From: an uncultured Collinsella sp.
GTDB taxonomy: Bacteria > Actinomycetota > Coriobacteriia > Coriobacteriales > Coriobacteriaceae
Direction: 5' to 3'
Length of the DNA: 9,113 nt
Assembly: GCA_900546085.1 (NCBI GenBank)
Contig: URBS01000091.1
Coordinates: 1-9,113 of the forward strand
Shown here piece by piece: positions 1 through 8,500 of the stretch (position 1 is its first letter; each line of letters opens with the position of its first letter). A program made the position numbers and the translations under genes. Below the pieces are notes generated by a model that did not search any database, was not told the DNA's origin, and worked only from the letters and a program-made list of their open reading frames with translations.

Positions 1-3000
1 CGCCGTTTTTGGTCACGCGCTTGGACACGCTCGAGACCATGCCGGCCCACCACAGCGCCTTGCCCTCGGGAATCTCCTGGTTGATGGTGCCGCCCGTAGG
101 ATTCTGCACCTCGTAACCGGTATCGATCTGCGAGAACGAGAAGTCGCGCGCCTTGGCTAGCGCATACTCAAACGGGCGCAGCGGGTGGTCCGAGACATAG
201 ATGCCCAGAACCTCTTTCTCTTGGCTCAGCTTAAGGTGGCGGTCCCACTCCTGGCCATCCGGCTCGGGCACGCTCACCTCAAAGCCCGAGCCCTCAACGT
301 CGCCAAACATATCGAAGAACGACGTCTGGCCGCTCGCGCGGTCCTTCTGGCGCTTTACCGCGGCATCGATGATGTTCTCGGGGTTGTTCTTGTCCACAAA
401 GTGCATCATCTGGCGACGCGGATACCCCGTGGAGTCGAAGGCGCCTGCCTTGATCAGCGATTCGATCACACGACGGTTTGCCTGGCTCGAGTCCACGCGC
501 TCGACAAAATCGTGCAGCGTCTTAAACGGACCGCCCGCCTCGCGTTCGGCGATAATCGCCTGCGCCACGCCGGTGCCCACGCCGCGGATGCCGGCCAGAC
601 CAAAGCGCACGCCCTCCTTGGTAGCCGTGAACTCGGTACCGGACTCGTTGACATCTGGCGACAGCACGGGGATGCCGTCGTGACGGCACGCCGAGACGTA
701 GTGCACGATCTTGTCGGTCTTGCCCGTATAGGACGTCAGAACGGCCGCCATGTACTCGTGCGGATAGTGCGCCTTGAGCCATGCCGTCTGCATAACCAGA
801 ATGGCGTAGCCGGCGGAGTGCGACTTGTTAAAGGCGTAAGACGCGAACTCGAGAACATCGTCCCAAATCTTCTGGGCGACCTCGCGCGTGTAGTTGTTCT
901 TGATAGCGCCGTTCATCCAGTGGTCGTAGGTGGTCTCGTCCGAGCCATCCTCCCAGTGCAGCACCGTCGACGTGAGCAGCTTGATCTTTTTCTTAGCCAC
1001 GGGCTTACGGATACGCGAGTCCGATTCGCCCTTGGAGAAGCCGCACATCTCAACGGAGATGAGCATAACCTGCTCCTGGTAGACCATAGTGCCGTAGGTT
1101 TCGCCCAGGATGTCGTCCAGGCGGTCGTCGTAGGAGACCGCCGGCTCCTTGCCGTTCATACGGTTGATGTAGGACGAAACCATGCCGGCGCCCAGCGGGC
1201 CCGGGCGGTACAGGGCGATCAATGCTACGACGTGCTTGTACTCGGTGGGCTTCATGTTCTTGATCGTGGCCGTCATGCCGGCGGACTCGACCTGGAAGAC
1301 GCCGGCGGTGTGGCCGGAACCCATGAGCTTAAAGATCTCGGGGTCGTCAAAGGGAATCTCTTCCTCTTTGATGTCGATGCCGAAGTTCTTTTTGATGTTT
1401 GCCTTGGCCTTGGAGATAACAGTCAGCGTGCGCAGGCCCAAGAAGTCCATCTTGAGCAGGCCCATGTCGGCAACGGTATGGCCCTCGTACTGGGTAATCT
1501 CGACGCCGCCCTTGGTGTCGAGCTTGGTGGGCACGTGCTCGTTGACGGGGTCGCGGCAGATCAGAACGGCGCACGCGTGCACGCCCTCGCCACGGGTGAG
1601 GCCCTCGATTGAGAGCGCCGTGTCGATGATGCGGCGGGCGTCGTCGTCCTTTTTATATGCCTCGGCAAAATCGGGGTTAAACAGGTCCTCTTTGCCGGGT
1701 TGCTTTTCGAGCACCTGCTTGAGCTTGACCTTGGGGTCGCTCGAGACCATCTTGGACAGACGCTGGCCCATGTAGACCGGGTAGTCCAGGACGCGAGCGG
1801 CGTCGTTGATGGCCTGCTTGGCCTTAATGGTCGAGTAGGTGATGACGTGGGTGACCTTCTCGGGGCCGTAGAGCTGGCGAACGTGCTCCACGACCTCGAG
1901 GCGCCGCTCATCGTCGAAGTCCATATCGATATCGGGCATCTCGGTACGCTGCGGGGACAGGAACCTCTCAAACATCAGGCCGTTCTCGAGCGGATCGAAC
2001 GCGGTGATGTTCATGGCGTAGGCGACGATAGCGCCGGCAGCCGAGCCACGGCCGGGGCCGACGCCGATGCCGTTGTCCTTGGCCCATTGCACGTACTCGG
2101 CAACAATCAAAAAGTAGGCGGCAAAGCCCTTGTCGCAGATGACTTTGTATTCGTACTCAAAGCGCTCTTTGATGTTGACGCCACCGATCTCGCGCGTGGC
2201 CCAGTCGTCACCGTAGTGCTGGCGCAGGCCCTTCTCGCACTCGCGGCGGAACTGACTCTCGTGCGTCTCGCCGGGGTCGAGCAACGGGAAGCGCGGCAGG
2301 ATGATGGAGTCCCAGTCCAGCTCGACGTAGCACTTGTCGGCGATCTCGAGCGTGTTGTCGCAGGCCTCGGGGCAATACGGGAACATCGCCCGCATCTCCT
2401 CCTCGGTCTTCATGTAAAACTCCGAGCCAGTCATGCGCATGCGGTTGGGGTCGTCGACCTTGGCGTTCATGCCAATGCACATGATGACGTCCTGCACGGG
2501 AGCGTCCTCGCGGCGCAGGTAGTGGAAGTCGTTGGTGGCGATGACCTTGACGCCTACCTGCTTGGCGATGTCGATGAGCGTGCGGTCCATCTGCTCATCG
2601 GTCAGGCCGTTGTCGGTGGTGATGCCGTGTTCCTGAATCTCGATGTAAAAGTCGCCGGGGTCAAAGGTATCGCGGAAGGTCTCGGCCCACTTGATGGCGC
2701 CTTCCATGTCGCCGCGGTCGATGTATTTGGGGATGATGCCCGCGATGCAGGCGCTGGTGCAGATCATGCCCTTGGCGTGGCGGCGCAGGTTGTCGAGCGT
2801 CACGCGCGGCTTGTAGTAAAAGCCCTGCACGGCTGCCTCGGAAACCGTCTGCATCAGGTTGACGTAGCCCTCCTGGTCCTTGGCCAGGAGGATCATGTGG
2901 TAGAGCTCGGGCTTGTGGTCGCGGGCGAGCGTCTCGTCCGGCGTAAAGTAGACCTCGCAGCCAAAGATGGGCTTGATGACCAGGGGCGGCTTGAGCTCGT

Positions 3001-3331
3001 CGATGTTGCCCTTTTCGTCCCACATGGCCATGTCCTTCACATACTGGGCATGCTCGCGCGGGTTTTCCTCGGGATCGGGCTCCACCAGCTCGTCGCGGCG
3101 GTCCTTTTCCAAGAAGGCCTTGTCGTGGCTCCAAGTTTTGTACTCGGGCGTATTGTGGTTGACGGCGTCGCAGGCCAGCGCCAGATCGGGCACGCCATAC
3201 ATGTAGCCGTGGTCGGTAATGGCCACGGCGGGCATGCCCAGCTCTACGGTGCGATTGACCATATCCTGGATACGGGTTGCGCCGTCGAGCATGGAGAAAA
3301 CAGTGTGATTGTGCAGATGGACGAATGCCAT
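1..3331 (-). CDS. dnaE: DNA polymerase III alpha subunit (DnaE), C-terminus cut by window edge
   Basis: This is the catalytic subunit of the replicative DNA polymerase, which extends the primer at the replication fork. The frame is open for 1110 codons from ATG at 3331, without any stop, and runs off the left edge; the family is usually about 1150-1200 residues. The start is supported by GGAG at 3340-3343, 8 bases upstream, and by the family-typical N-terminus MAFVHLHNHTVFSMLDG. Domains seen in order: PHP domain (about 1-290) with ITDHG, GCEVYF, TSACIAG and TNDFHYL; polymerase core with GVGPGRGS at 423-430, catalytic Asp469 and Asp471 in PDIDMDF, and Asp629 in KMDFLGL; YQEQVM near 750; FNKSHSAGYA near 835; helix-hairpin-helix region near 950; and the beginning of the OB fold (WWAGMVSSVSKRVTKNG) at the edge. 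It is DnaE rather than PolC, because no DnaQ-like exonuclease is inserted in the PHP domain. Confidence 0.97.
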   Translation of the reverse strand, partial: MAFVHLHNHTVFSMLDGATRIQDMVNRTVELGMPAVAITDHGYMYGVPDLALACDAVNHNTPEYKTWSHDKAFLEKDRRDELVEPDPEENPREHAQYVKDMAMWDEKGNIDELKPPLVIKPIFGCEVYFTPDETLARDHKPELYHMILLAKDQEGYVNLMQTVSEAAVQGFYYKPRVTLDNLRRHAKGMICTSACIAGIIPKYIDRGDMEGAIKWAETFRDTFDPGDFYIEIQEHGITTDNGLTDEQMDRTLIDIAKQVGVKVIATNDFHYLRREDAPVQDVIMCIGMNAKVDDPNRMRMTGSEFYMKTEEEMRAMFPYCPEACDNTLEIADKCYVELDWDSIILPRFPLLDPGETHESQFRRECEKGLRQHYGDDWATREIGGVNIKERFEYEYKVICDKGFAAYFLIVAEYVQWAKDNGIGVGPGRGSAAGAIVAYAMNITAFDPLENGLMFERFLSPQRTEMPDIDMDFDDERRLEVVEHVRQLYGPEKVTHVITYSTIKAKQAINDAARVLDYPVYMGQRLSKMVSSDPKVKLKQVLEKQPGKEDLFNPDFAEAYKKDDDARRIIDTALSIEGLTRGEGVHACAVLICRDPVNEHVPTKLDTKGGVEITQYEGHTVADMGLLKMDFLGLRTLTVISKAKANIKKNFGIDIKEEEIPFDDPEIFKLMGSGHTAGVFQVESAGMTATIKNMKPTEYKHVVALIALYRPGPLGAGMVSSYINRMNGKEPAVSYDDRLDDILGETYGTMVYQEQVMLISVEMCGFSKGESDSRIRKPVAKKKIKLLTSTVLHWEDGSDETTYDHWMNGAIKNNYTREVAQKIWDDVLEFASYAFNKSHSAGYAILVMQTAWLKAHYPHEYMAAVLTSYTGKTDKIVHYVSACRHDGIPVLSPDVNESGTEFTATKEGVRFGLAGIRGVGTGVAQAIIAEREAGGPFKTLHDFVERVDSSQANRRVIESLIKAGAFDSTGYPRRQMMHFVDKNNPENIIDAAVKRQKDRASGQTSFFDMFGDVEGSGFEVSVPEPDGQEWDRHLKLSQEKEVLGIYVSDHPLRPFEYALAKARDFSFSQIDTGYEVQNPTGGTINQEIPEGKALWWAGMVSSVSKRVTKNG

Positions 3332-3370
3332 GTGATGAGCTCCGATGCGGGTTCGTGTTCTGACTGAACG

Positions 3371-3376
3371 ATTTTA
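3371..3376 (-). promoter_or_regulatory. Possible -10 box of dnaE
   Basis: On the minus strand this reads TAAAAT, five of six matches to the TATAAT consensus, in an otherwise GC-rich stretch. It would put the transcript start about 30 bases upstream of the dnaE ATG, leaving room for the ribosome binding site. I see no convincing -35 hexamer at 16-18 bases spacing, so this is a weak call based on position and composition. Confidence 0.3.
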
Positions 3377-3438
3377 CCGCACGGCACGGACAGCACCCGA
3401 ACCTAGCCAAACCCACACGGGCAGTCTTTTTGGGACCT

Positions 3439-3603
3439 TCAAAAAGGGGAATGAGGGCATCCAGATATATCGAGTATTACTGGAACCCCGGCGATGCGCG
3501 GAATGATTTGTGACGAATAGTCATGTCCATCAAGAAGGCTCGACGCTTCGGATAGCTCGTCAATCGATATATCAATTCTTGGAGACCTGTATTCCAACCA
3601 TTT
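3439..3603 (-). other. Short open frame overlapping the transporter's 3' end, possible gene remnant
   Basis: In the frame shifted by one base from the transporter, 54 codons stay open between a stop at 3604-3606 and TGA at 3439-3441. The part beyond the transporter's stop reads like ordinary protein, for example SSQIIPRIAGVPVILDISG. There is no ATG; TTG at 3597-3595 is the only plausible start, and nothing like a ribosome binding site precedes it. It could be the leftover 3' end of a gene that came in with the transporter, or chance. I do not recognise a family, and I do not claim it is translated. Confidence 0.15.
3464..3573. repeat. 10-base inverted repeat, arms at 3464-3473 and 3564-3573
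   Basis: GATATATCGA at 3464-3473 is exactly complementary in reverse to TCGATATATC at 3564-3573, with 90 bases between. The right arm overlaps the stop codon of the transporter gene, and the pair sits at the downstream border of the low-GC block. The arms are AT-rich, so chance is not excluded. It could be a scar or end of a past insertion, or a long-range hairpin in the transcript's 3' end. No run of T follows that would make it a standard terminator. Confidence 0.3.
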
Positions 3604-4771
3604 TTAATGAAACAACGGCGGTAATTGCTATCGCGATTGCACCAATAATACCGAGCGCTATCTGAATGGGATATAACCCCAACACATGTCCAAATATGGA
3701 GAAAAACACTGCAGAAAAGAGAGCCCTTACCAGAGACGCGACGGAAAGGATCGTCGCGCGGAGATCGTCCGCTATAGCGTCTTGGATTAAGTTTTCCGAA
3801 GTGATGTACACCACTTCTGGGAGAAAACAAAGCACCATGCTAAGGCCAAACAAACACAGCGGATTTGAAGCGAACCACGGAAGAATCATGAAAAGGCCAG
3901 CCTCGATTAGCATCGAGCCGAGCATGGTATTTCTTTTCCCGAAACGCAATGAGAAGAAATCTGCTGCAATGTAGGCCGTCGCATTTACTGCATAGGATGC
4001 CCCGAAAAAGATTCCTATTATGGAGACGGGAGCATCAAATGCGTCGAATACCAACTGATTCAAGTTGTAATAACTCCCATAGAATCCATCGAGCATGCTT
4101 GTGCCGATTAGAAGAAGCAACACCGCAAAAGCGGATTCTCCAATGCACCAGGTTTCGCGTCTGAAGATCTTGGCTACGTCAAACCTTCCCTTTTCAGAGC
4201 TTTCAGAACGGGTCGCTTCCGTCCTCTCAATGGGATACAGAAGGAAAAGCTGCAGGAGATAGAAAACGGAGACACATACGTAGAGGGCGCTCCAAGATAC
4301 TTGGGCAATGAAAGATCCGAGCACAATTGCCATTCCCGTAGCGATTGATTGTGCGGCAAGCAGCCGAGCATTGATGGTGAGGAAGCGCTCTCCTTGACCG
4401 GCATTCCGGGCAATTTCATATAAAAGTGCTTGTTCGGATCCCGATTGAAGGGAGTAGGCGAGTGCCTCAACAAGGGAAAGCACGACAAGAAAGGGGCCTG
4501 AGAGCAACAGCATGCCAGCCGTATGGAAGAAAAGCAGCAGCACGCCCACTTGAATCGAAAACTTCTTTCCAAAGAAATCGCCTATCAGCCCTGTTGGCAG
4601 CTCGAGGACGACCGTTGCAATGTTAAACAGGGCTTGATAAAGCGCGATTTCCGTGACAGGCATTCCTTTCTCCGCAAGGAAAAGTAGAAACACTCCCCGA
4701 TTTAAAACAAATCCCGCGAGAACGAAAAAGGCGGAATAGATGTGCAGTTGCGTAGCGGCATTCTTATTCAT
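3572..4771 (-). CDS. MFS transporter, probable efflux permease, likely horizontally acquired
   Basis: This 399-residue integral membrane protein belongs to the major facilitator superfamily, which moves small molecules across the cytoplasmic membrane using ion gradients. Its length and hydrophobic pattern fit 12 membrane helices in two halves, with a charged cytoplasmic loop near residues 183-208 (sequence around TEATRSESSEKGRFDVAKIF). The loop between helices 2 and 3 carries the MFS motif-A-like ELPTGLIGDFFGKKFS, and SGSEQALLYE near helix 4 is typical of drug-efflux-like MFS proteins. The ATG at 4771 is preceded by GGAAG (4778-4782) at 6 bases. It is co-directional with its neighbours but has its own 103-base upstream gap holding a palindrome. 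Sampled lines are about 42-57 percent GC against 62-72 percent in the flanking genes, so I infer recent transfer. The substrate cannot be told from sequence; antimicrobial or metabolite export is a guess. Confidence 0.9.
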   Translation of the reverse strand: MNKNAATQLHIYSAFFVLAGFVLNRGVFLLFLAEKGMPVTEIALYQALFNIATVVLELPTGLIGDFFGKKFSIQVGVLLLFFHTAGMLLLSGPFLVVLSLVEALAYSLQSGSEQALLYEIARNAGQGERFLTINARLLAAQSIATGMAIVLGSFIAQVSWSALYVCVSVFYLLQLFLLYPIERTEATRSESSEKGRFDVAKIFRRETWCIGESAFAVLLLLIGTSMLDGFYGSYYNLNQLVFDAFDAPVSIIGIFFGASYAVNATAYIAADFFSLRFGKRNTMLGSMLIEAGLFMILPWFASNPLCLFGLSMVLCFLPEVVYITSENLIQDAIADDLRATILSVASLVRALFSAVFFSIFGHVLGLYPIQIALGIIGAIAIAITAVVSLKMVGIQVSKN

Positions 4772-4831
4772 TCGGCACTTCCATCAACTAATTTTGTCGG
4801 GCCGCTCGCTACTGACTCGAAGCCTGAAGTG

Positions 4832-4848
4832 TTCACAGTTGATGTGAA
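4832..4848. promoter_or_regulatory. 17-base palindrome upstream of the MFS gene, operator candidate
   Basis: TTCACA, five spacer bases, then TGTGAA form a perfect 6-base inverted repeat centred about 70 bases upstream of the transporter start, in the gap after the DUF3284-type gene. Its size and symmetry fit a dimeric repressor or activator site. No T-run follows on the minus strand, so it is not a good intrinsic terminator. I found no clear promoter hexamers to place it against, and no regulator gene lies in the window. Confidence 0.3.
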
Positions 4849-4874
4849 GAGCGGTAAAGCTTTTGCACAGGGTA

Positions 4875-5384
4875 TCAATGGAATACATCCGAAGCGTTTT
4901 CGGCAGTATCATCGGCGAAGGCGGGATTAGCCTTTACGCGGCGCTCACCCTCGATGTATTTGACGATTTGATCAATCGTCTGTTTGGCGTGGCTCTTGAG
5001 CTTGCGCTCGTAGAAGAAGAGGCCGAGCTTGCCGCGCATGCCAGACGTGTTGCCACCCGCACCCTGAAAATCCTCGGTATAGGTGAGCTCGCAAGCACCA
5101 TCGCCAGCTGGTGCAGTCTCATAGCGCATGGTATTGATGCCCGCCGCATACTGAAAACGGACCTCATAGAGGCACGGGTAGTCAAAGTGCTTGATCTTAA
5201 CCTTGATCGCCGTGCCCTTGGTCTTGCCTTTTGCGGACTGGGCGCGCTTCTCGTACTTATAGCCGTTGAGCTTATTGCGGCTAGGACGTTTGCCCGTGAC
5301 GTTCTCGATATCCTGCATGATGGACCCCGCGAGAGCGTCAAAAAGCTCCTCCGGCGTCACCTTAAGCGTTTTGGTGAGCTGCAT
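4875..5384 (-). CDS. DUF3284-type small protein of unknown function
   Basis: A 169-residue soluble protein without signal peptide or membrane helix. The opening MQLTKTLKVTPEELFDAL, followed by IMQDIENVTGK, a central basic stretch (about residues 32-65, KRPSRNKL to IKVKIKHF), then INTMRYE, ELTYTEDF and GLFFYERKLKSHAKQTIDQIVKYIE, matches from memory the layout of the DUF3284 family of Firmicutes and Actinomycetota. That layout suggests an SRPBCC/START-like helix-grip fold, which often binds hydrophobic ligands, but no ligand or role is known to me. The C-terminal tail (ANPAFADDTAENASDVFH) is acidic and probably disordered. ATG at 5384 has AAGGGG (5390-5395) at 5 bases. GC content is like the flanking housekeeping genes, so it is probably native. 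It lies 136 bases downstream of addA, which does not look like tight operon coupling. Confidence 0.8.
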   Translation of the reverse strand: MQLTKTLKVTPEELFDALAGSIMQDIENVTGKRPSRNKLNGYKYEKRAQSAKGKTKGTAIKVKIKHFDYPCLYEVRFQYAAGINTMRYETAPAGDGACELTYTEDFQGAGGNTSGMRGKLGLFFYERKLKSHAKQTIDQIVKYIEGERRVKANPAFADDTAENASDVFH

Positions 5385-5417
5385 GATGGCCCCTTATTCG
5401 TTTGAACCGTTCGGGCC

Positions 5418-5423
5418 ATTGTA
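5418..5423 (-). promoter_or_regulatory. Possible -10 box of the DUF3284-type gene
   Basis: The minus strand reads TACAAT here, five of six matches to TATAAT, and would start transcription roughly 27 bases before the ATG at 5384. The -35 region is not recognisable. The arrangement resembles the one upstream of dnaE in distance, which gives it slight extra support. Confidence 0.35.
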
Positions 5424-5484
5424 CCGCCCCAAGCTCTCCCATGCGTTGCGGTGCCATTTGGACGATTGAGGGCCTTACGGCCGC

Positions 5485-5523
5485 AAAACCAACCAAATAG
5501 CACCATAAAGCCTGAGGTGGCTA
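5485..5523 (-). terminator. Weak intrinsic terminator candidate after addA
   Basis: Starting at the addA stop codon itself, the minus strand can form a stem TAGC-ACC/GGTGCTA (arms 5516-5523 and 5498-5504, one bulged C, loop of 11 bases). It is followed by the T-rich tail TTTGGTTGGTTTT. The stem is short and the tail is interrupted by GG pairs, so termination may be partial. It agrees with the separate promoter candidate seen for the next gene. Confidence 0.35.
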
Positions 5524-8500
5524 GAGGCTGTAGGTGACCACTTGGGGCTCGCAGGGGTTGGCGGGGTCGACTTGCTCCACGCGGACGAACTTGACGGTCA
5601 CGGCCTCAAAGCCCGCCTTGTGCAACACATCGGCGTAGACGCGCGCCTGCAGGGCGTGCTTCTCCTGCAGCTGTTCCGGCGTCTCGTCCGGTGTGCCGCC
5701 CGTCTTGTAGTCGATGACCAGCGCGCGTGACGAATCCGCCGGGTTCGTCGCCAGTGCATCAATGGCGCCCTCGGCATAGGCACCGTAGCGGGCGATGTCC
5801 TCGTCCTCGCAGCCCAGCGAGAAGAACGGCACCTCGGCACGGATGCACGGCCAGGCAAGCAGCTCGGCACGGACCGCCGACTTGAGCCAGCGGTCCAGGG
5901 CAACGTCGAAGCGCTCGCGCTGCTCCGGCGTCAGGTGCCACAGGCGCGTCAGCGCATCGGCACGCTCAGCGGGCAGCGCATCGGCACCCACCTCGATCAG
6001 CCACTGGCAGGCGGCATGGAACGCTGAGCCCAGCGCCATGGGGTTGCCGGCGGGCTCGACAGCAGCCACGTCTGCATCGGCCATCTCCGAGCCATCCGAC
6101 TCTGCATCATCGCCTGCCTCGTCCATGGGAACACGAGTCTCGGCGGCACGGTCTTCCGTCTCGGCATGCAGCGCCGCGGCAATTGACGAGTAGCTGTACG
6201 AATCGCGCGCCGGATACGGGCAGGTGCCCATGCGCACGCCCACCGCCTGGGGATACACGAGCTCAAACGCATCGGGCTCGGGGTCGGCAGGACCGGGCAC
6301 AGTTGAGTGCGCAGCATTATCGGCGGCATCGGCATCGCCGCGGACAAGCCTGCCCTCGGCATCCAGAGAAGCATTGGCCTCAAACGACTGCTCACCAAAA
6401 GCAAAGTCAGCCAGCGAGATGAGCTCGTAGTCGCCCGGCTGGGAGTTGTCGAACACCAAACGGTCGGCATCGAGCTGCGGCATGTCCAGGCCGTCCGTCG
6501 GCAGAATACGACGCAGCACGTCGTAGGTCAGATCGGTCTCGACGTCGAAGGTCGGCGCCGTCACCTTGCCACGGCTCACGCCGGCATCCATCGCCAGAAT
6601 GACCAGCTCGCGCGCACGCGTCATGGCAACATAGAGCAAGCGGGCCCGCTCCTCGAGCGAAAGCTGCAGGTCGTCGTCGCGCAGGCGGGCAAATGCCTCG
6701 GCGGGAGAGCCCGTCGCACAGACGTCCTCCATGAGCTCTGGCGGCAGCCACAACGACGTGCCCTTGCCCTTAAACGCATGCTCAAACTGCTTTTTGACGT
6801 CGTCGCCCTTCACAAAGGTTCCGTCGGCGAGCTTAACGCCGTCGAAGCGTGCCGGCAGCGCCACGATCTGCGCTCCGCCCTCGACGCGACCCATCTGTGC
6901 CGCACCCGAGGACTTACGAACGCCAAAACACTCGGCAACCGCTACGACCGGATACTCCAGACCCTTGGACGCATGCACCGTCATGATGCGTACCGCGCCG
7001 TCGCCCTCCTCGTTGAGCGCGCCCGGGGCCTCCTTGCCCGCCAAGAAGCGGTCGAAGACGAGCGCAATGGAGCGCGGCGAGTTGCCGAGCTCGGCCTCTG
7101 CCTCGGCCACGGCGTCGAGCGCCTTGAGCACGTTGGCGGCAATGGCCTTGCCCTCGGGACCACGCTGTGCCAGACGCACAAACCAGCCGGAGGCGTTGAC
7201 CACGTCGCGCGCGATGGCGGCGAACGAATCGCGGCCCACGCGACGGAGCGCATACCGCAGCACCTCGCGGGCGCGCGTCACGAGCGGCAAGTCTTGCAAA
7301 CCCGGCACATCGGAATCGCTCATGATGCCCACGTCGATGTTGCGGCGCGAGGTTTCCCCCGTCTGGTCGTCCAGCTTGGTCGCCAGCGCCAGGAACTCCT
7401 GAGCGCCGAGCGCAAACATCGGCGAGGCCAGCAGCGGCATAAGACCCTGCGCCGTATCGGCCGGGTTAGCAAGCGCGCACACCAGGGCACGCACCGTTTG
7501 GACCTCGGCAGCCTGGGCAAAGACCGAGCCGCCCGCGATGACGCAGTCGAGCCCCTGGTCGCGAAACGCCTGTGCGTAAACATCGGCATTGGTCATGCGG
7601 CCCAGCAGCAGCACCATGCCGCCCTGGGGCTGACCGGCATCGGCAAGCGCGCGGAACCGCTCCGCGATCGCGCGGGCCTTGGCCTGTGTGCGCTCCTGCG
7701 TACTGCCGCCGGCAACAAAGAGCGCCTGGCGACGCGAGGCGTCTGCCACCAGCGTGTCCTTGCGGCCGTCACTCGCCTCAAGGTCCAAAAAGCCCTGCAT
7801 CAGGCCGCCGTCATCGCCGTCGAAGACGCGTGCCACGTAGCGCAGCACCTCGTCGTGGCTGCGGAAGTTGCGCACGAGCTTGACGAGCTCGCCGGCGGGG
7901 ACATCCAGCGTGTCGACCGTCTCGGACGCCGCCGTCGAGCCCACCTTGCGCTCTTGGCGACGGAACACCTCGACCTCGGCGCCGCGGAAACGATAAATCG
8001 ACTGCTGCGCATCGCCCACGGTACACAGCGCACGCTCACCCGCGCCGGTCAGGTAACGGATCAGGTCAACCTGCATCTGGTCGGTATCCTGGAACTCATC
8101 GATCATGACCATCTTAAAGCGGCCCTCATAGGCTGCTCGAATAGCCGGGTAGTCGCGCAGCGCCTCGTACGCCATACGCAGTAGGTCGTTGTTATCGAGC
8201 GCGGACTGGCCGGCCTTCAGTGCGCGATACTCAGCCTCCACGGAACGGGCCAGGCCCACCAGCGCATCGAGCGCGGGGGCACCGCAGGCCAGCACGATAT
8301 TGATAAACGCATCGGCAGCCTCGGCCTTGAGTAGCTCCACCTGCTCCTTAGAAAACGCCTTGCTCGCCCGAGGCATGCTGCACGACATCATGAGTCGCGC
8401 CGCATCCTCCATGGTTTTGCCACTCGCCTCAAACGCGTCGATGGCGTCGAGTGCCACCTGTGCCTTTTCGGTCGCGGCCTTGCTCGCACCCAACGCCGCG

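Noticed and set aside
185..1612. Long plus-strand open frame of 475 codons opposite dnaE
   Set aside because: It is in exact codon register with dnaE on the other strand, where GC-rich codons rarely produce stops, and its protein is rich in His, Val, Leu, Arg without any domain.
1700..3367. Plus-strand open frame of 555 codons opposite the dnaE N-terminal half
   Set aside because: Antisense shadow of dnaE; the composition mirrors the dnaE codons and no motif or ribosome binding site is seen.
3426..3446. Small hairpin CTTTTTG-N7-CAAAAAG between the transporter and dnaE
   Set aside because: The stem has only two GC pairs and no T-run follows on either strand, so a terminator call is not justified.
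3477..3830. Minus-strand open frame of 117 codons overlapping the transporter's 3' part
   Set aside because: Mostly overlaps the transporter in another frame; it lacks a ribosome binding site and the transporter frame has clear membrane helices.
4863..5405. Plus-strand open frame of 180 codons opposite the DUF3284-type gene
   Set aside because: The minus-strand frame has a good ribosome binding site and family resemblance; the plus frame has neither.
6307..8184. Plus-strand open frame of 625 codons opposite addA
   Set aside because: Antisense shadow in a GC-rich gene, rich in His and Arg, with no recognisable domain; the minus-strand frame has all helicase motifs.
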